From Pelodera strongyloides (Eukaryota; Nematoda; Chromadorea; Rhabditida; Rhabditidae), in assembly GCA_036852015.1 (NCBI GenBank), contig JAANDG010000030.1:62001-126000 (forward strand): a stretch of 64,000 bases of DNA, read 5' to 3'. Positions 22,201 to 31,700 of this stretch are shown piece after piece (within the stretch, counting starts at the first letter, position 1; every line of letters starts with the position of its first letter). The notes under the pieces are model-generated. The model did no database searches, was not told the DNA's origin, and saw only the letters and a list, made by a program, of their open reading frames with translations. A program made the position numbers and the translations under genes.

Positions 22201-24047
22201 TGAGACCAATCTATTGAACTCGTCGGTCATACCTTTGGAATAGGCGTGCATTTGCTTAAGAAAAAGATATTTGAAGTTAAATTACAGAAGCTAAATATAA
22301 AATACGTAGCAGAAGTATGCTTAGGGCTTAGGCCACATCAAAAATAAAATCCCACTGCAGGACTCCAACCATTTAGCTAATAAACCAGTGTCAATTGCTT
22401 CGGAGTTTGGTGCACAGTGCAGGAAAATCCTAGCCTACTGAAAATTTTCTAAATTAGTCTTCTTTTCGATTCCCAGCTACCTACAGTCTCATGCAGCTAG
22501 AGGGACATTTCTACGGGGGGGGGGAGGGGCGTTTCATATGCAAATGAATATAATCAGACGACGCGCAGTTATTTGCGCACACTTCATGGGAACTCACCCT
22601 GCAACGCATATTTCAAAAACCGTATGTTATACCGCTTTATTTAATGCCAAGTATCAACCACCCACCTCCTCTGTTAGGTGTGCCTTATTGTTGCCCAGAA
22701 TAGTTCCCGGTGAGATTTTGGCGACGGCCGGGAATGCGACGAGCAAAGATCCCTGATTGTAGGACACTGGAATTCGCAGTGGATAATCTAAAAGGGAAGA
22801 CGATCCCATTCTTTGCATTGATCCTATGCTAATTGGACTACTTCATGGCCACCCACGGAGACCACCCACGAAGCGGTCATGGCCCGGCCCGTGGTCAATC
22901 AGTAAAGCGTGGGTGCATGCATGATCATTATTATAGTACGCTAACTAGGTAGATGACAAAGTTGTTAAAGACTAGATCGCGCTCATTGCTTGCAGTGCAA
23001 GAATTTCGCTCCATCGAATCAAATTGCGTGCGGATTTTTTACCGTTGCCGGATGGCGAAATCGGCCCGAACTCTTTATTTGATTTAGGAGCGAAATCGGA
23101 GTTTCCTCTGACAAGGGCAAAAGTCGGGCATTAGGTAACTGATGAAAACTCCGCCGATGCCGCACGAAAAACAATATAGTATGTTCTGTTCTGGCAGCCT
23201 GTGACAATGGCAGAAAAAAAACTGCGAAAGGAGTTCCCGAGATAACCTTTCTTATAAAATGTTGCCTTATATATTGTTTATTGTGTGGCATCGGCGGATT
23301 TTTCATTAGTTACGTAATGTCGCCCTTGTAAGCAATTTCGCTGTCCTGTTTCATATAAGCATAATTTACCTTTTCCCTTCTTAGCCAGCTCCTCTTTGTT
23401 TACAACATCTTCAGATAAATCGTTGTTCAGCTTCACAGCGTCCGTCGACTTTCCAGTTTTTGTCTAAATAAATAAAGCAGTTAAAGCGAAATACCGGCCG
23501 CTTTTTGAAACACATCGAGTACACCAGCATTCTTATGCAGCGTATGCATATGAACATAATTAGAATAAAAAATCGAGCTAAATTCGAGCAACTTTGCATA
23601 AATACAGGAATTCAGCTGTCCCCGATGCGTTTCAAAAACCGGCCGGTCTTTCGCTTTAAGTTTTTCAACACCGGAGTTTTTCTGCAAGTACATACTCTTA
23701 AAAAAAATATTTTTTTCGACATCCAGATTCATTTTACGCAAAAATACGTCACGAGTCGATGTATTGGTCGCAGAAAATCGATAAAATTGAGAGATATGAT
23801 CAACCTATCAACCTAAACAATCGAGACAAACCGTTTTCTTCGGCTTCTTTTTCTTTGTAGGGCTTCGATGTCGCGCTTTCCCGGGCGTTTCTGTCTTTTG
23901 CAACTCGGCTACCGTAGTTGGAGCGGATGATGACGTTGATGATGATGATGACGTCACAACTGAGGATTCTGATTCCTCCCTTTTCTTCTTACTCTCTACC
24001 TCGACCACGCCGAGGATAAAGAGAAAAAGAAGGAAACGCAGGTTCAT
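15850..24047 (-). CDS. Secreted Gly/Ser/Tyr/Gln/Thr-rich repeat protein, 15 exons
   Basis: Exons in transcript order: 24047-23832, 23463-23370, 22787-22666, 22254-22167, 21895-21826, 21189-21089, 20884-20813, 20478-20392, 20285-20190, 19832-18402, 18016-17969, 17734-17104, 16893-16647, 16398-16314, 15923-15850. All fourteen junctions are phase-compatible, and the total of 3462 bases gives 1153 residues and a TAG. The start has a signal peptide (MNLRFLLFLFILGVVEVES), then a Lys/Ser-rich segment, a non-repetitive region (exons 2-7), a very long low-complexity region of 'SQYGSGG', 'NYGGQ' and 'TDYG' repeats, and a basic end 'TKKKSRKSVSD' to 'KKAAAA'. I recognise no family. Secretion, regular Tyr and lack of Cys in the repeats suggest an extracellular matrix, cuticle or eggshell protein that could be Tyr-crosslinked; this is inference. 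CTTCCAG one base before the ATG suggests trans-splicing. Confidence 0.85.
16141..16290 (+). repeat. CT microsatellite
   Basis: About 150 bases of CT repeat interrupted by 'agctatctggctctccct', in the last intron of the secreted repeat protein gene. The internal frame of Ser/Leu codons is not a gene. Confidence 0.85.
16314..16398 (-). CDS. Secreted repeat protein, exon 14
   Basis: Encodes 'VSIDFDITFGGQQGGYGTKK' and a basic run KSRKSVSD. Phase 0 in, phase 1 out at ACG|GTAGGT. Confidence 0.78.
16647..16893 (-). CDS. Secreted repeat protein, exon 13
   Basis: Repeats of the type 'GYGTSDTGAYSTYGTSGSG' ending 'EQQGYGTNGQE'. Acceptor TATTTCAG, phase 2 in, phase 0 out at GAG|GTAACG. Confidence 0.83.
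17104..17734 (-). CDS. Secreted repeat protein, exon 12
   Basis: 210 codons of 'QQATNYGQQATNYG' and 'TDQSAYGTG' type repeats. Phase 1 in, phase 2 out at TATAG|GTAAGG; reading past that donor meets TAA at once. Confidence 0.85.
17791..17937. repeat. Family E MITE-like element (degraded)
   Basis: Starts 'taaagctatatgacacgtgg' and ends 'cacgcaccataccacttta', inverted and related to 36166. It lies in the intron between exons 11 and 12 of the secreted repeat protein gene. Confidence 0.55.
17969..18016 (-). CDS. Secreted repeat protein, small acidic exon 11
   Basis: Encodes 'DSSNAGSTADDTQEEK', an acidic break between repeat blocks. Phase 1 in and out; the donor G|GTGCGA is weak. Confidence 0.68.
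18162..18297. repeat. MITE-like element, family C
   Basis: Ends 'atggggtttccaag' and 'cttggaaaccccat', like 1619 and 4143, within the intron between exons 10 and 11 of the secreted repeat protein gene. Confidence 0.7.
18402..19832 (-). CDS. Secreted repeat protein, giant repeat exon 10
   Basis: Encodes 477 residues of low-complexity repeat. The 5' part has a 27-bp array ('GGAVSQYGS' in protein); further on are 'TNYGGQ' and a duplicated 111-bp block ('TEYGGQTASYGSQSAGTDYS'). The donor GAG|GTGGTG is weak; if unused, the frame stops at TGA (18391-18393) after 'PEYTGGGA', giving a shorter protein. Phase 1 in and out. Confidence 0.85.
19609..19795 (-). repeat. 27-bp tandem array inside coding exon
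   Basis: Copies of 'ccaccgctaccgtactgtga' with 'cactg' or 'cgctg' between, encoding GGAVSQYGS or GGAASQYGS. One unit carries an in-frame 'accggtagcg' insertion. Likely length-polymorphic. Confidence 0.85.
20190..20285 (-). CDS. Secreted repeat protein, exon 9
   Basis: Encodes 'GSSGLTTGKQTAGNYGNSNY' then 'GDYSGYSNQGQQ', the transition into the repeat region. Phase 1 in and out. Confidence 0.83.
20297..20372 (+). repeat. tRNA-like element in intron
   Basis: A box-like 'tggtgtagtgactagcg' and a perfect T arm 'gcaggttcaattcctgc', but the acceptor arms do not pair well. Probably a SINE head or tRNA relic. Confidence 0.55.
20392..20478 (-). CDS. Secreted repeat protein, exon 8
   Basis: Encodes 'GASSSNFYGGDPYSSAMGGT' and SDKSISGSY. 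Phase 1 in and out. Confidence 0.8.
20813..20884 (-). CDS. Secreted repeat protein, exon 7
   Basis: Encodes 'GSIDTPKGQASIDRATASGY' then GSSS. Exons 6 to 11 all end in phase 1, so any of exons 7-11 could be skipped without a frameshift. Confidence 0.8.
21089..21189 (-). CDS. Secreted repeat protein, exon 6
   Basis: Encodes 'SGYMGVPDAQAGNYRGAITK' and a basic run. Phase 2 in, phase 1 out. Confidence 0.8.
21695..21712. repeat. Interstitial telomere-type repeat
   Basis: Three units of CCTAAG (TTAGGC complement), in an intron. Confidence 0.7.
21826..21895 (-). CDS. Secreted repeat protein, exon 5
   Basis: Encodes 'GPLDLRTPVGTGSSMGRAGS' and PYQ. Phase 1 in, phase 2 out at AAAG|GTACGA. Confidence 0.8.
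22167..22254 (-). CDS. Secreted repeat protein, exon 4
   Basis: Encodes 'QMHAYSKGMTDEFNRLVSSL' and HNGRSKAIG, probably helical and non-repetitive. Acceptor TTCTTAAG is atypical (AAG). Phase 0 in, phase 1 out. Confidence 0.77.
22530..22642. repeat. Partial family E MITE-like element
   Basis: The right end 'caaaaaccgtatgttataccgcttta' type is visible (quoted in part); the left end is not clear. Confidence 0.35.
22666..22787 (-). CDS. Secreted repeat protein, exon 3
   Basis: Encodes 'DYPLRIPVSYNQGSLLVAFP' and continues to NNKAHLTEE. The most hydrophobic non-repetitive part, so the best query for homologues. Phase 1 in, phase 0 out. Confidence 0.82.
23370..23463 (-). CDS. Secreted repeat protein, exon 2
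   Basis: Encodes 'TKTGKSTDAVKLNNDLSEDV' and VNKEELAKKGK, charged. Phase 0 in, phase 1 out at AAAAG|GTAAAT. Confidence 0.82.
23481..23659. repeat. MITE-like element, family B (well preserved)
   Basis: Starts TTAAAGCGAAATACCGGCCG and ends with the inverted CGGCCGGTCTTTCGCTTTAA. The interior has 'cattcttatgcagcgtatgc' and an AT-rich centre. It is the clearest reference copy of family B here. Confidence 0.85.
23832..24047 (-). CDS. Secreted repeat protein, exon 1 with signal peptide
   Basis: Starts MNLRFLLFLFILGVVEVES, a clear signal peptide with probable cleavage after VES. Then 'KKKREESESSVVTSSSSSTS' and a run of basic residues. The donor ACG|GTTTGT gives phase 0; reading through stops after seven codons. 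Confidence 0.85.
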
Positions 24048-24050
24048 TCT
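24048..24050 (-). promoter_or_regulatory. Candidate spliced-leader acceptor
   Basis: CTCTTCCAG|A-ATG on the minus strand places a 3' splice site one base before the start codon, typical of nematode trans-spliced mRNAs. Confidence 0.5.
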
Positions 24051-24336
24051 GGAAGAGATATTGATCGATTCTCATTTCCTGATCCATTAATTGAAGTCGA
24101 TTATCGATTTATTTGAAGATACTACTGATGGATTGTTTATTGATTGATAAGGCGCACGAAAGTAAAGTCAGAAAAATTGTAACGCAAGGACACGTCTACA
24201 TTTGTAATTAGCCGGAGGAAATGATGACGCCGTTATAATTATCGATTAGAAATGTTTAGAAATGTTTATTAGACTCTTAGAAAGAGCAATTAGATTAGAT
24301 AATTATCAAACTTGAGCATAAAGAACAGTGACAATG

Positions 24337-24409
24337 AGAGGTGGCGGTAGCGCAGTGGTTAGCGCAGTGGACGCGCAATCAAAAAGCGCGGGTTCGATTC
24401 CCTGTTCGT
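24337..24409 (+). repeat. tRNA-like SINE head
   Basis: 'ggtagcgcagtggttagcgc' (A box) and 'gcgggttcgattccctg' (B box). Arms pair poorly. Upstream of the secreted-protein gene. Confidence 0.6.
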
Positions 24410-25499
24410 TGAAATAATTATGTATTTTAGACAAATATTTGTGTGAGAACTGCTCCAACAATTCCTTGTTTGGCCTCTGATATTCCTTGAAATGAATATG
24501 AGGGGCGTTTGGAAAAATATAAAAAAGAAAAAGAAAGTGGTTTTTTATCAAGTATTCTATAGTTTATCAAGTAATTTTATCGAGTATTTATTAACAAACT
24601 GGAGATCTTTAAGCAGAAGAAACACCATTATAATTGCAAAAGAGTGTTGCCTTGAAACATTGATAAAACATCTTTCCTAAAAAGTTACATACAATTAAAC
24701 CATTTCTTGGGTAATCCAACAGTTACCACCACAACAATAATACAAGGTAAAGGACAAATTCCAGGGTAATATTTAATTTATTATATGTTATGTTCTATTG
24801 ACACTCATTGATCAACAAAAACACCAAAAGTATTAGTTATTCATGGAAACAAAGATACACATACTAGACATAAAATAAATGAAAAGGTAAAACGTTAAAA
24901 GATGTTTGGAAGGAATAATTCCTTGGTTTGGGGATGCTCCAGGCCTCCCGGGCTCAAAATCCCCCTAATATTTGCACTTCACTGAAACAATAGAGGGCGA
25001 AAGATGTCAAAATCTCGCTTAGGCCGTGACACGGAATCTAATTGCGAATAAAATCATAGGCAAATAGCTAAATGGATCATAACCCCGGGTTAGTTTATTA
25101 TTATATTTATTTATTTTTTGAAGTCGCTGCAGCTAGTGGGGCATGAGTATTAGGTATTTGGAATTTGGACTACTGTATGCAGTTCAACAAGCTACTTGAG
25201 TATTGATGCAGTAGATAATATAAAAAGCAACATAAAACTTTAAAAAATAACTAATTATCAGAAAGACAAATAAGTATACAGCCAAGGGTAAGATAAGCAA
25301 GCCTGCGAACACTGTCAGCATAGGAAATTTCTGGATAAAACACATGATAAAGAATTATAATTTAACACAGGATGGAATGCTTGATAAAAACAGCATCTTG
25401 TGACAGCAACCCGCACTGCTTATAATGAAAAGCCGAATCCTAAAAGATTGTAGGTTACGGAAACGGAGGGAGAGAGAGAAATTTTGGTGACACATGGAT

Positions 25500-25812
25500 T
25501 CAGTTATGCCCTGTCCATGTTTGCGAATCGCACTTGCGAAAATGACAAATGCCTGTCCATGTTCAGGCCATTTTACATGAATGTCAAATGCCTACCGTAA
25601 CCCATGCGAATGACGCATTTGACATAGTCCCGCAACGAAAGTGTATCATATCCGTACTAGATGCGTACTATTTGAAATAGATCAGTACTATTTTGAAATA
25701 GATCCATACTAGATGCAAAGTCGCTGCGGGACCTTGTCAATGACATTGACTCGAACATGGACAGGCATTTGTCATTTTCACAAGTGCGATTCGCAAACAT
25801 GGGCAGGGCATA
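25500..25812. repeat. Long inverted repeat
   Basis: Arms 'tatgccctgtccatgtttgc' and 'gcaaacatgggcagggcata' pair, as do 'aaatgcctgtccatgttc' and 'gaacatggacaggcattt'. It lacks the TTAAAG ends of the other elements. Confidence 0.75.
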
Positions 25813-27324
25813 ACAGTTTTGCATAAGTTATTGCTGCCAGACCGTAATCGCTCAACTGATACGCCGCTGCCACTGATAGTGATACATCAGTGAGCGACGT
25901 CGGAACTAGAATCTAGAAACCGCGTCGCTTGCGCGTTCGGGCACGCCGCCCCTGACAACCTATCAGACGCGGCGCAACTGACGTGCGCGCCCACATGGCT
26001 CAAAATAACCGATCCGGGAATGAAAACACGGAACGCGGAGCTTCCGCATACGGAATTGTTTCAGGAATTAAGTGATCAATGACTAGGGTCTATTCATTAA
26101 GCGGAATCGAACGCGCGAAAGACCTATGACTTAATTAGATTTTTCACAAATCCTATTATATAAAAAAGGTGAGGTGAACTAGGAGTCACGTTACGGAAAT
26201 GCAAATTCAAAATTAGAATAAATTGTGCCGATTCAGGTGTACAAAGAGAGACGGAGCTCAAATTCGGATCTTATTTTGTAAACTATTCGATCATGAAAGG
26301 TCGCCTCAGGCGGCGTTAGCCGTCAGGCGAGGGGATCCTGGGCGATCCCTTCTGGCCCTAGCCCGAAGACGTCGAGCAACTTGTCATCTGGAACTCGTCG
26401 CGTGATTCTCAGGACCTCTGCAGAACATGTCATAAGTAAACTTTGAAGCTGTAAACCACCCTTGAATAAAGGCGCACGCTCTTGAAGCGTAAAAGATTTG
26501 TGATTTTAAGTTAGACCAGACGGCTATCGCGCCGTGTTTAAGATGTTTAAGATGCAGGAACAGTGAGCACACTCGTGTGAAACGTTTGCAACGTATCTTG
26601 AAAAATACCTTAGATACCTTAGATACCTTAGAGAACCATCTTTAGCAGCTTGAGCAAGTTAAGCGTGGATCACCTTTCTTCTATCTTGAGCAATTCGGCT
26701 CCAGTGACGGTACGTAGTGCGAGCACGGCGATTTGCCTTCACTGCATATATTCTCGGTTGAACGAGTCACAGAATCTGGTTTTCGGACGTCCAGTAGGTC
26801 GCTTATGGCCCCAGGCTTTCCAGAATGTCAACTTCTTCTCTCTCAAATCAGTGGCTCTACTTTTTTCTTCATTCAGTTTTTTAGCCGCGTCTTTTTCGCA
26901 TGTAGTTGTTCAATAAATGTTATTACTAGATTCCTAAGAACTGCGCTTTGCATCGTTTTATTCGTATAGTTTACGAACCTGTTTCTAAGGGCTATGATAA
27001 GGTTTCTAAGGGCTGATACCCTGGAAACTACAAAACAAAGTAAAATGTTCAAACAATCAATCATTTTCACTACCAATAAATAGAATTTCACCGGGAAGCA
27101 TGGGGGCTTTAGGATGGGATCAGACGCTACCAGCACAAATGTGCAACAGTTGCTATTTTTTTCAATAGAGTGCCCTAGTGCGACCTGTCAACCTACCTGT
27201 ATCCGAAAGCTTTATTTGTATTAAAGCTTTATTAGCAGTAAATACACACAAGCGAACAGTAAGTGGTGTTAGTCCTTTATTTTCTGAACCACAGTGCCCT
27301 GGCCTTGAGGTAACATAGGAAATC

Positions 27325-27520
27325 GGTGACTGTTAACTGGTGTTTTTGTGGGCCTGCCCATTTGGCGACAAATTCGTGGCCAACTCGTGGCAATGTTTAA
27401 TCGAGAACCGTCATCAAATGGTCACCAAATGGTCACGAACGAGTCGCGAACCAGTCACTGGCCAACGACGGTTTTTCTGTGGGTTTGGAAATTATTTAGT
27501 TTTCCTGTGGACCTGTTTCG
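27325..27520. repeat. Repeat with 'ggtcaccaaatggtcac' blocks
   Basis: Shares 'catcaaatggtcaccaaatg' and 'gaaattatttagttttcctg' type blocks with copies near 738-910, 5013-5075 and 37215-37340. Confidence 0.55.
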
Positions 27521-27655
27521 TTTTCAGTGTGAATGTGCTCGTATACATAGCATATTTGCATATATTTGCGGTTTTCTTTCTCAATTGATATGTAATCGTA
27601 GATTTCGTTGTAGTGTGGTTGACGGGCTCAACCGATGATCTCATTCTCTGTCTCT

Positions 27656-27715
27656 TGAGGAGAAAGAGAAAGAGAAAGAGAGGGAAAGCGAGAGACAAAG
27701 TTAGAGAGAGAGAGT

Positions 27716-27746
<31 letters not shown>

Positions 27747-27753
27747 TGCGAGA
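27656..27753 (+). repeat. GA microsatellite
   Basis: About 100 bases of GA-rich repeat with AAAG and GAGT interruptions. Similar GA tracts occur at about 29578-29652 and 32667-32730. Confidence 0.8.
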
Positions 27754-28148
27754 GAGGCGACGAGATTTAAGGTCCAAATGACCAATTCATTCATTACCTA
27801 GGGTCTCTCTTTCTTTCGATCTCCGAGATCGCACACTCTCTCACTCATCCGCCTCTCGGAATCTCCTTTGAGCACACAGACTCTCGTGTGATTCCTCTGA
27901 GCGACAACTGTTTCTATCCTCTGGTCACTTTAATATGTCTTTGGAGACTCCTTTCGAATTTTTGGCTTTATGGCGTCTTTATTTAAATTTTATATTTTCT
28001 TTTAAAGTATTAGGCGCTCGAAAAAACAATACACTGAAACTCGATGCTGGTGTTTTCAATGGAGCTGTTGCAGAAGCAGAAACCGCGCGCATAACCTTTG
28101 AAATTTTAACTACATTTCGTGAGCCTGGGAAAGAGTGCGTGTAAATGT

Positions 28149-28331
28149 TTCAAAGCGACATACTGGCCGGTTTTTGAAACGCATCGTGGACAACTGAGTT
28201 CTTGCGTATTTATGCTAATTTGCTTAAATTTAGCTCCAGCTTTTATTCTAATTTAAGCTCGTTTGCATATGCTGCATAAGAATGCTGGGGTACTCGATGC
28301 GTTTCAAAAACCGGCCGGTATTTCGGTTTAA
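28149..28331. repeat. MITE-like element, family B
   Basis: 'aaagcgacatactggccggt' at the left and 'accggccggtatttcggttt' at the right, 150 bases upstream of the first ten-1 exon. Confidence 0.7.
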
Positions 28332-28474
28332 TTGTAAATTGTCACAATCGCAAAGATCTCTGACTCTCTCTCTCTCTCATTGTTTCCCACCGACACCGAC
28401 AGATTACAAATTTTTTACGCAAAGAAATGTTCATAACTAAACTAATATAGTTTGTCTTATCGCTCTCATTTTAG

Positions 28475-28795
28475 AATCTTATACTGATATTCAATGTACG
28501 TGCATTCCTGCTATTGATCGAACCCCGAAAATGTACCAAAACGAGGCCTTAGCTGCGGTATCTGGCTCTGGAACCCTACCCGGTACTCCTGGGAGTGAAG
28601 CTACTGCTGTGGCACCGGGAGCCTCAACTACCGCAGGAAGCCCCGGGAGCACAGTACAAACTACAGACTACGAGAGAAGTCCCGGTGGGAGCAGTGTAGA
28701 AACTACAGATTACCAGGGATACGAGATCCCCAACAGTCAGACGTCGACGCTATCAAGGAGCACGGCTCATAAGCAAGATAACTCCGATGAGCTAG
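28475..28795 (+). CDS. ten-1: ten-1 exon 1, long-form N-terminus
   Basis: ATG at 28531 begins '[20 protein letters not shown]', Gly/Ser/Thr-rich with '[10 protein letters not shown]' and '[10 protein letters not shown]' repeats. The frame is open back to the acceptor TCATTTTAG at 28474, so this is either a trans-spliced first exon or an internal exon entered in phase 1. Confidence 0.78.
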
Positions 28796-31700
28796 GTATG
28801 ACTTGAAATACAGTACTCTGACCTTTGGCACCTATTGAAACGCTAAATGGCCAGCCACGGGAAAAAATGTTATTCCTGAGCGAGGAACTTTAAAAGCCGA
28901 CTAGTAGTGACATGCGTTATGGGGTGCGGTGTCATGGTGACATATGGTCATGCATGGAATTGTCAAGAGTAAAGACAAAGTGTCATGATATTCATGACAA
29001 GCATTACTGCCAGTTCAAGTAATATTGATCTTGTAAATGCTCATCTTTATGCACTAAGTCAGCTATAATTTTTGAGTAAAGTCTCTAAAAACTAAATTAA
29101 TTTAGACTCGGCGCTACCCCTCTTCGCCAAAGACTGGACCGAAGCAGGACAGCCTTTTCAACAGAAGTACGTGTTAAGAATGAAGACGAAACAGCCGACA
29201 GCACCGTCTATTCCAGGTAGGACAAGAGTAGCACAGGTGTATTTCAGATCTATACACAAAAGCACAGGTCTATTGTATATTCTTATCTTATATCTTATAC
29301 GTATATCCATTTCACTCCTGCACTATATCTATATGCTCATATCTACAGAGGAGATTAAAATTATTATTTTTTCGACTTTTTTATCTTAATTTTTACCGCT
29401 TCACAACTGCTATCGATTGATTTTCTGTGATACCCATAAAAATAGTCCGAGGCAAGAAAGCAGCTGTAATAAACGTGCCCATTCGAAAGTTGCCTTTGGC
29501 TGTTTAATCACAATATAAATTGTGATCTTTTTACCGTTTTAAGTCGCATTGTTTTAAAATTTCTTATAGAACCTTGGAGAGAGTGCGTGCGAGAGCAAGA
29601 GAACAAGAGAGAGCGAGAGCGAGACAGCAAGAGAGCGAGAGAGAGAGAGTTTCTAATAACTAATTACAAGTGTTTTTTCTTGTGTAGGCCAGATTTCCCA
29701 TGTAAACGAAAAACAATAGAGTAGTGGCACTCCACACTACTCCTGGCAGCCGGTTAATTGGCCGCCACCCTTAATTGCTCTAGTAATTGCCGGTCGCGAA
29801 AGTTGATGACGAGTGGGCACCGGAATAGACGGATCCAAACTTTGTTCTTTACTATTTTTGATTTTGCTTGAAATTAATACTTTAAATTACTTTAATTAGT
29901 ATCTTACACACTTTTATTTGCTTCGTAGGATAGGACAGGGATTTGTAGTATCATATGTAGATTACTTCAAAGGGTAGGCACATTGAGAAAGATATTTGAA
30001 AATCTTTCGTTATCTTTATTGGAGGTAAACCTGAGTCTGAATGCTCGACAACGTGCCTACCCTTTGAAGTACTTATTACGCTGGACATCCCAAAATGGAG
30101 AGAAACAAGTTGCTGATATGTAGTTTAGACCATATACATAGACATATTGAATTTGATTAATATTATGCGTTACCGCCGATTTTTCTCCCTTTTCATTTTC
30201 TTTTATGAGTTCGATTTTTTTTTCACTTTTCTGCCGCAAAGCCTTGTAAAACCGAGCATTCGCCATCTGCGGCGACAAAAATCGCGCTGCGTCACGTCCA
30301 TCCTGGCCAGCGACGAAATTCGCGCCGCAGCCCGACAACAGTTGTCGCTGACTCACAGCTATTTGTCTCTTGCACGTTAGCCCAATAATATCGTTTTCGA
30401 GCATTTTACACTAAAAATTGCTTCAACACGATGTCTTTGCCTCTCAATTCTTTGCATACTCTAGCTCATTGAATTTGAATGAGTAATCAAATTTCCCAAT
30501 CTCTCTTTATTTTTTGAAGCAATAAAGAATATCCTTGAAGCGAAATATCAGCCGGTTTTTGAGACATATCGTGAATAACTGAATTCTTACGTATTTATGC
30601 TAATTTGCTCGAATTTAGCTCGAGTTTTCACTCCGATTTATGTTCATTTGCATAAGCTGCATAAGAATGCTGGTATACTCGGTGTTTCAAAAACGGGCCG
30701 GTGTTCACTTAAACAAGCTGACTTTTTCTACACATATGTTTTTTTTTTTGTGATGAATTCCAGTTAACTGAAGTGAGCTACTCCTAGCCGTCTGAATTAA
30801 TCAGTTTTAGACTGTAGTAAGACAAGATATAAATATTAGAATAAGCGGCAACTTTCGCGTCGTCACGAAACTTTATCAAATATTGAGTATTAAATACAGA
30901 AAGTCCGTGTTTTGTATATTCACTTCAATTTTTCACTGCTTATATCATTTATTGACTTACAAAACCTATACTTATTTCGAAATCCGATTTTAAATTATCG
31001 ATTGTTTTCAGAAGAAGAGAACGCACAGAATGAGACTCCGCCCCCTCCAGTTCAATCAATAGTCATTGAATCTCCTTCTACATCATCGGAGGAAATTTCC
31101 CGTACTCCGTCTAGTCCTTCCGCTTCCGCGTCGACTAATTCGAGTAGTTTAAGGTGGGTTATTTATTGATTTTTCAAAAGAAATTGATCGATTTTGGACT
31201 ATTCTTTCTTTGATTTTACGTGCAACATTTCAGTTTTATTTTCTAATTTCTGTCGAACTGAGCATGGGTAGCTTATTAAAATGCCTTAAAGGGACAGGCC
31301 CATCAAAGTAAACCTATATTTACGACGTATTCATAATGTGTATAGAGCATTTTTATTACAATATATACAAACCCAATTTCACCTACTTTCGCCCTCGAGG
31401 ACTTTTTCCGATGTGCTCATCATCATATGTATACCGTAAAACTGCAGAGATCGAAGCTGTCTACGCAAATTTATCAAGAAATTAAAATGCGAGCTAGATT
31501 TGCATATACACCTTGGAAGTCTGCAGCTTTATGGTATACATATGAGGATGAGCACATCGGAAAAAGTCCTCGAGGGCGAAAGTAGGTGAAATTTGGTTTG
31601 TATATATTGTAATAAAAATGCTTTATATATATATTATGAACGTTTCGTAAATATAGGTTTACTTTGATGGGCCTGTCCCTTTAACCTTGCAAGATTAAGC

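Larger units (their letters stand above)
24051..28474. other. Divergent intergenic region
   Basis: The 4.4 kb between the secreted-protein gene and ten-1 should hold both promoters, but I cannot identify boxes. It contains a tRNA-like element (24337), a long inverted repeat (25500-25812), a repeat shared between 19870 and 26375 ('cgagcaa.ttgtcatctgga'), the 'ggtcaccaaatggtcac' repeat at about 27325-27520, and a GA microsatellite. No exon is convincing. Confidence 0.55.

Noticed and set aside
27935..28144. Upstream ten-1 exon 'MSLETPFEFLALWRLYLN'
   Set aside because: No donor in the phase needed to join 28475, and part of the frame runs into a MITE.
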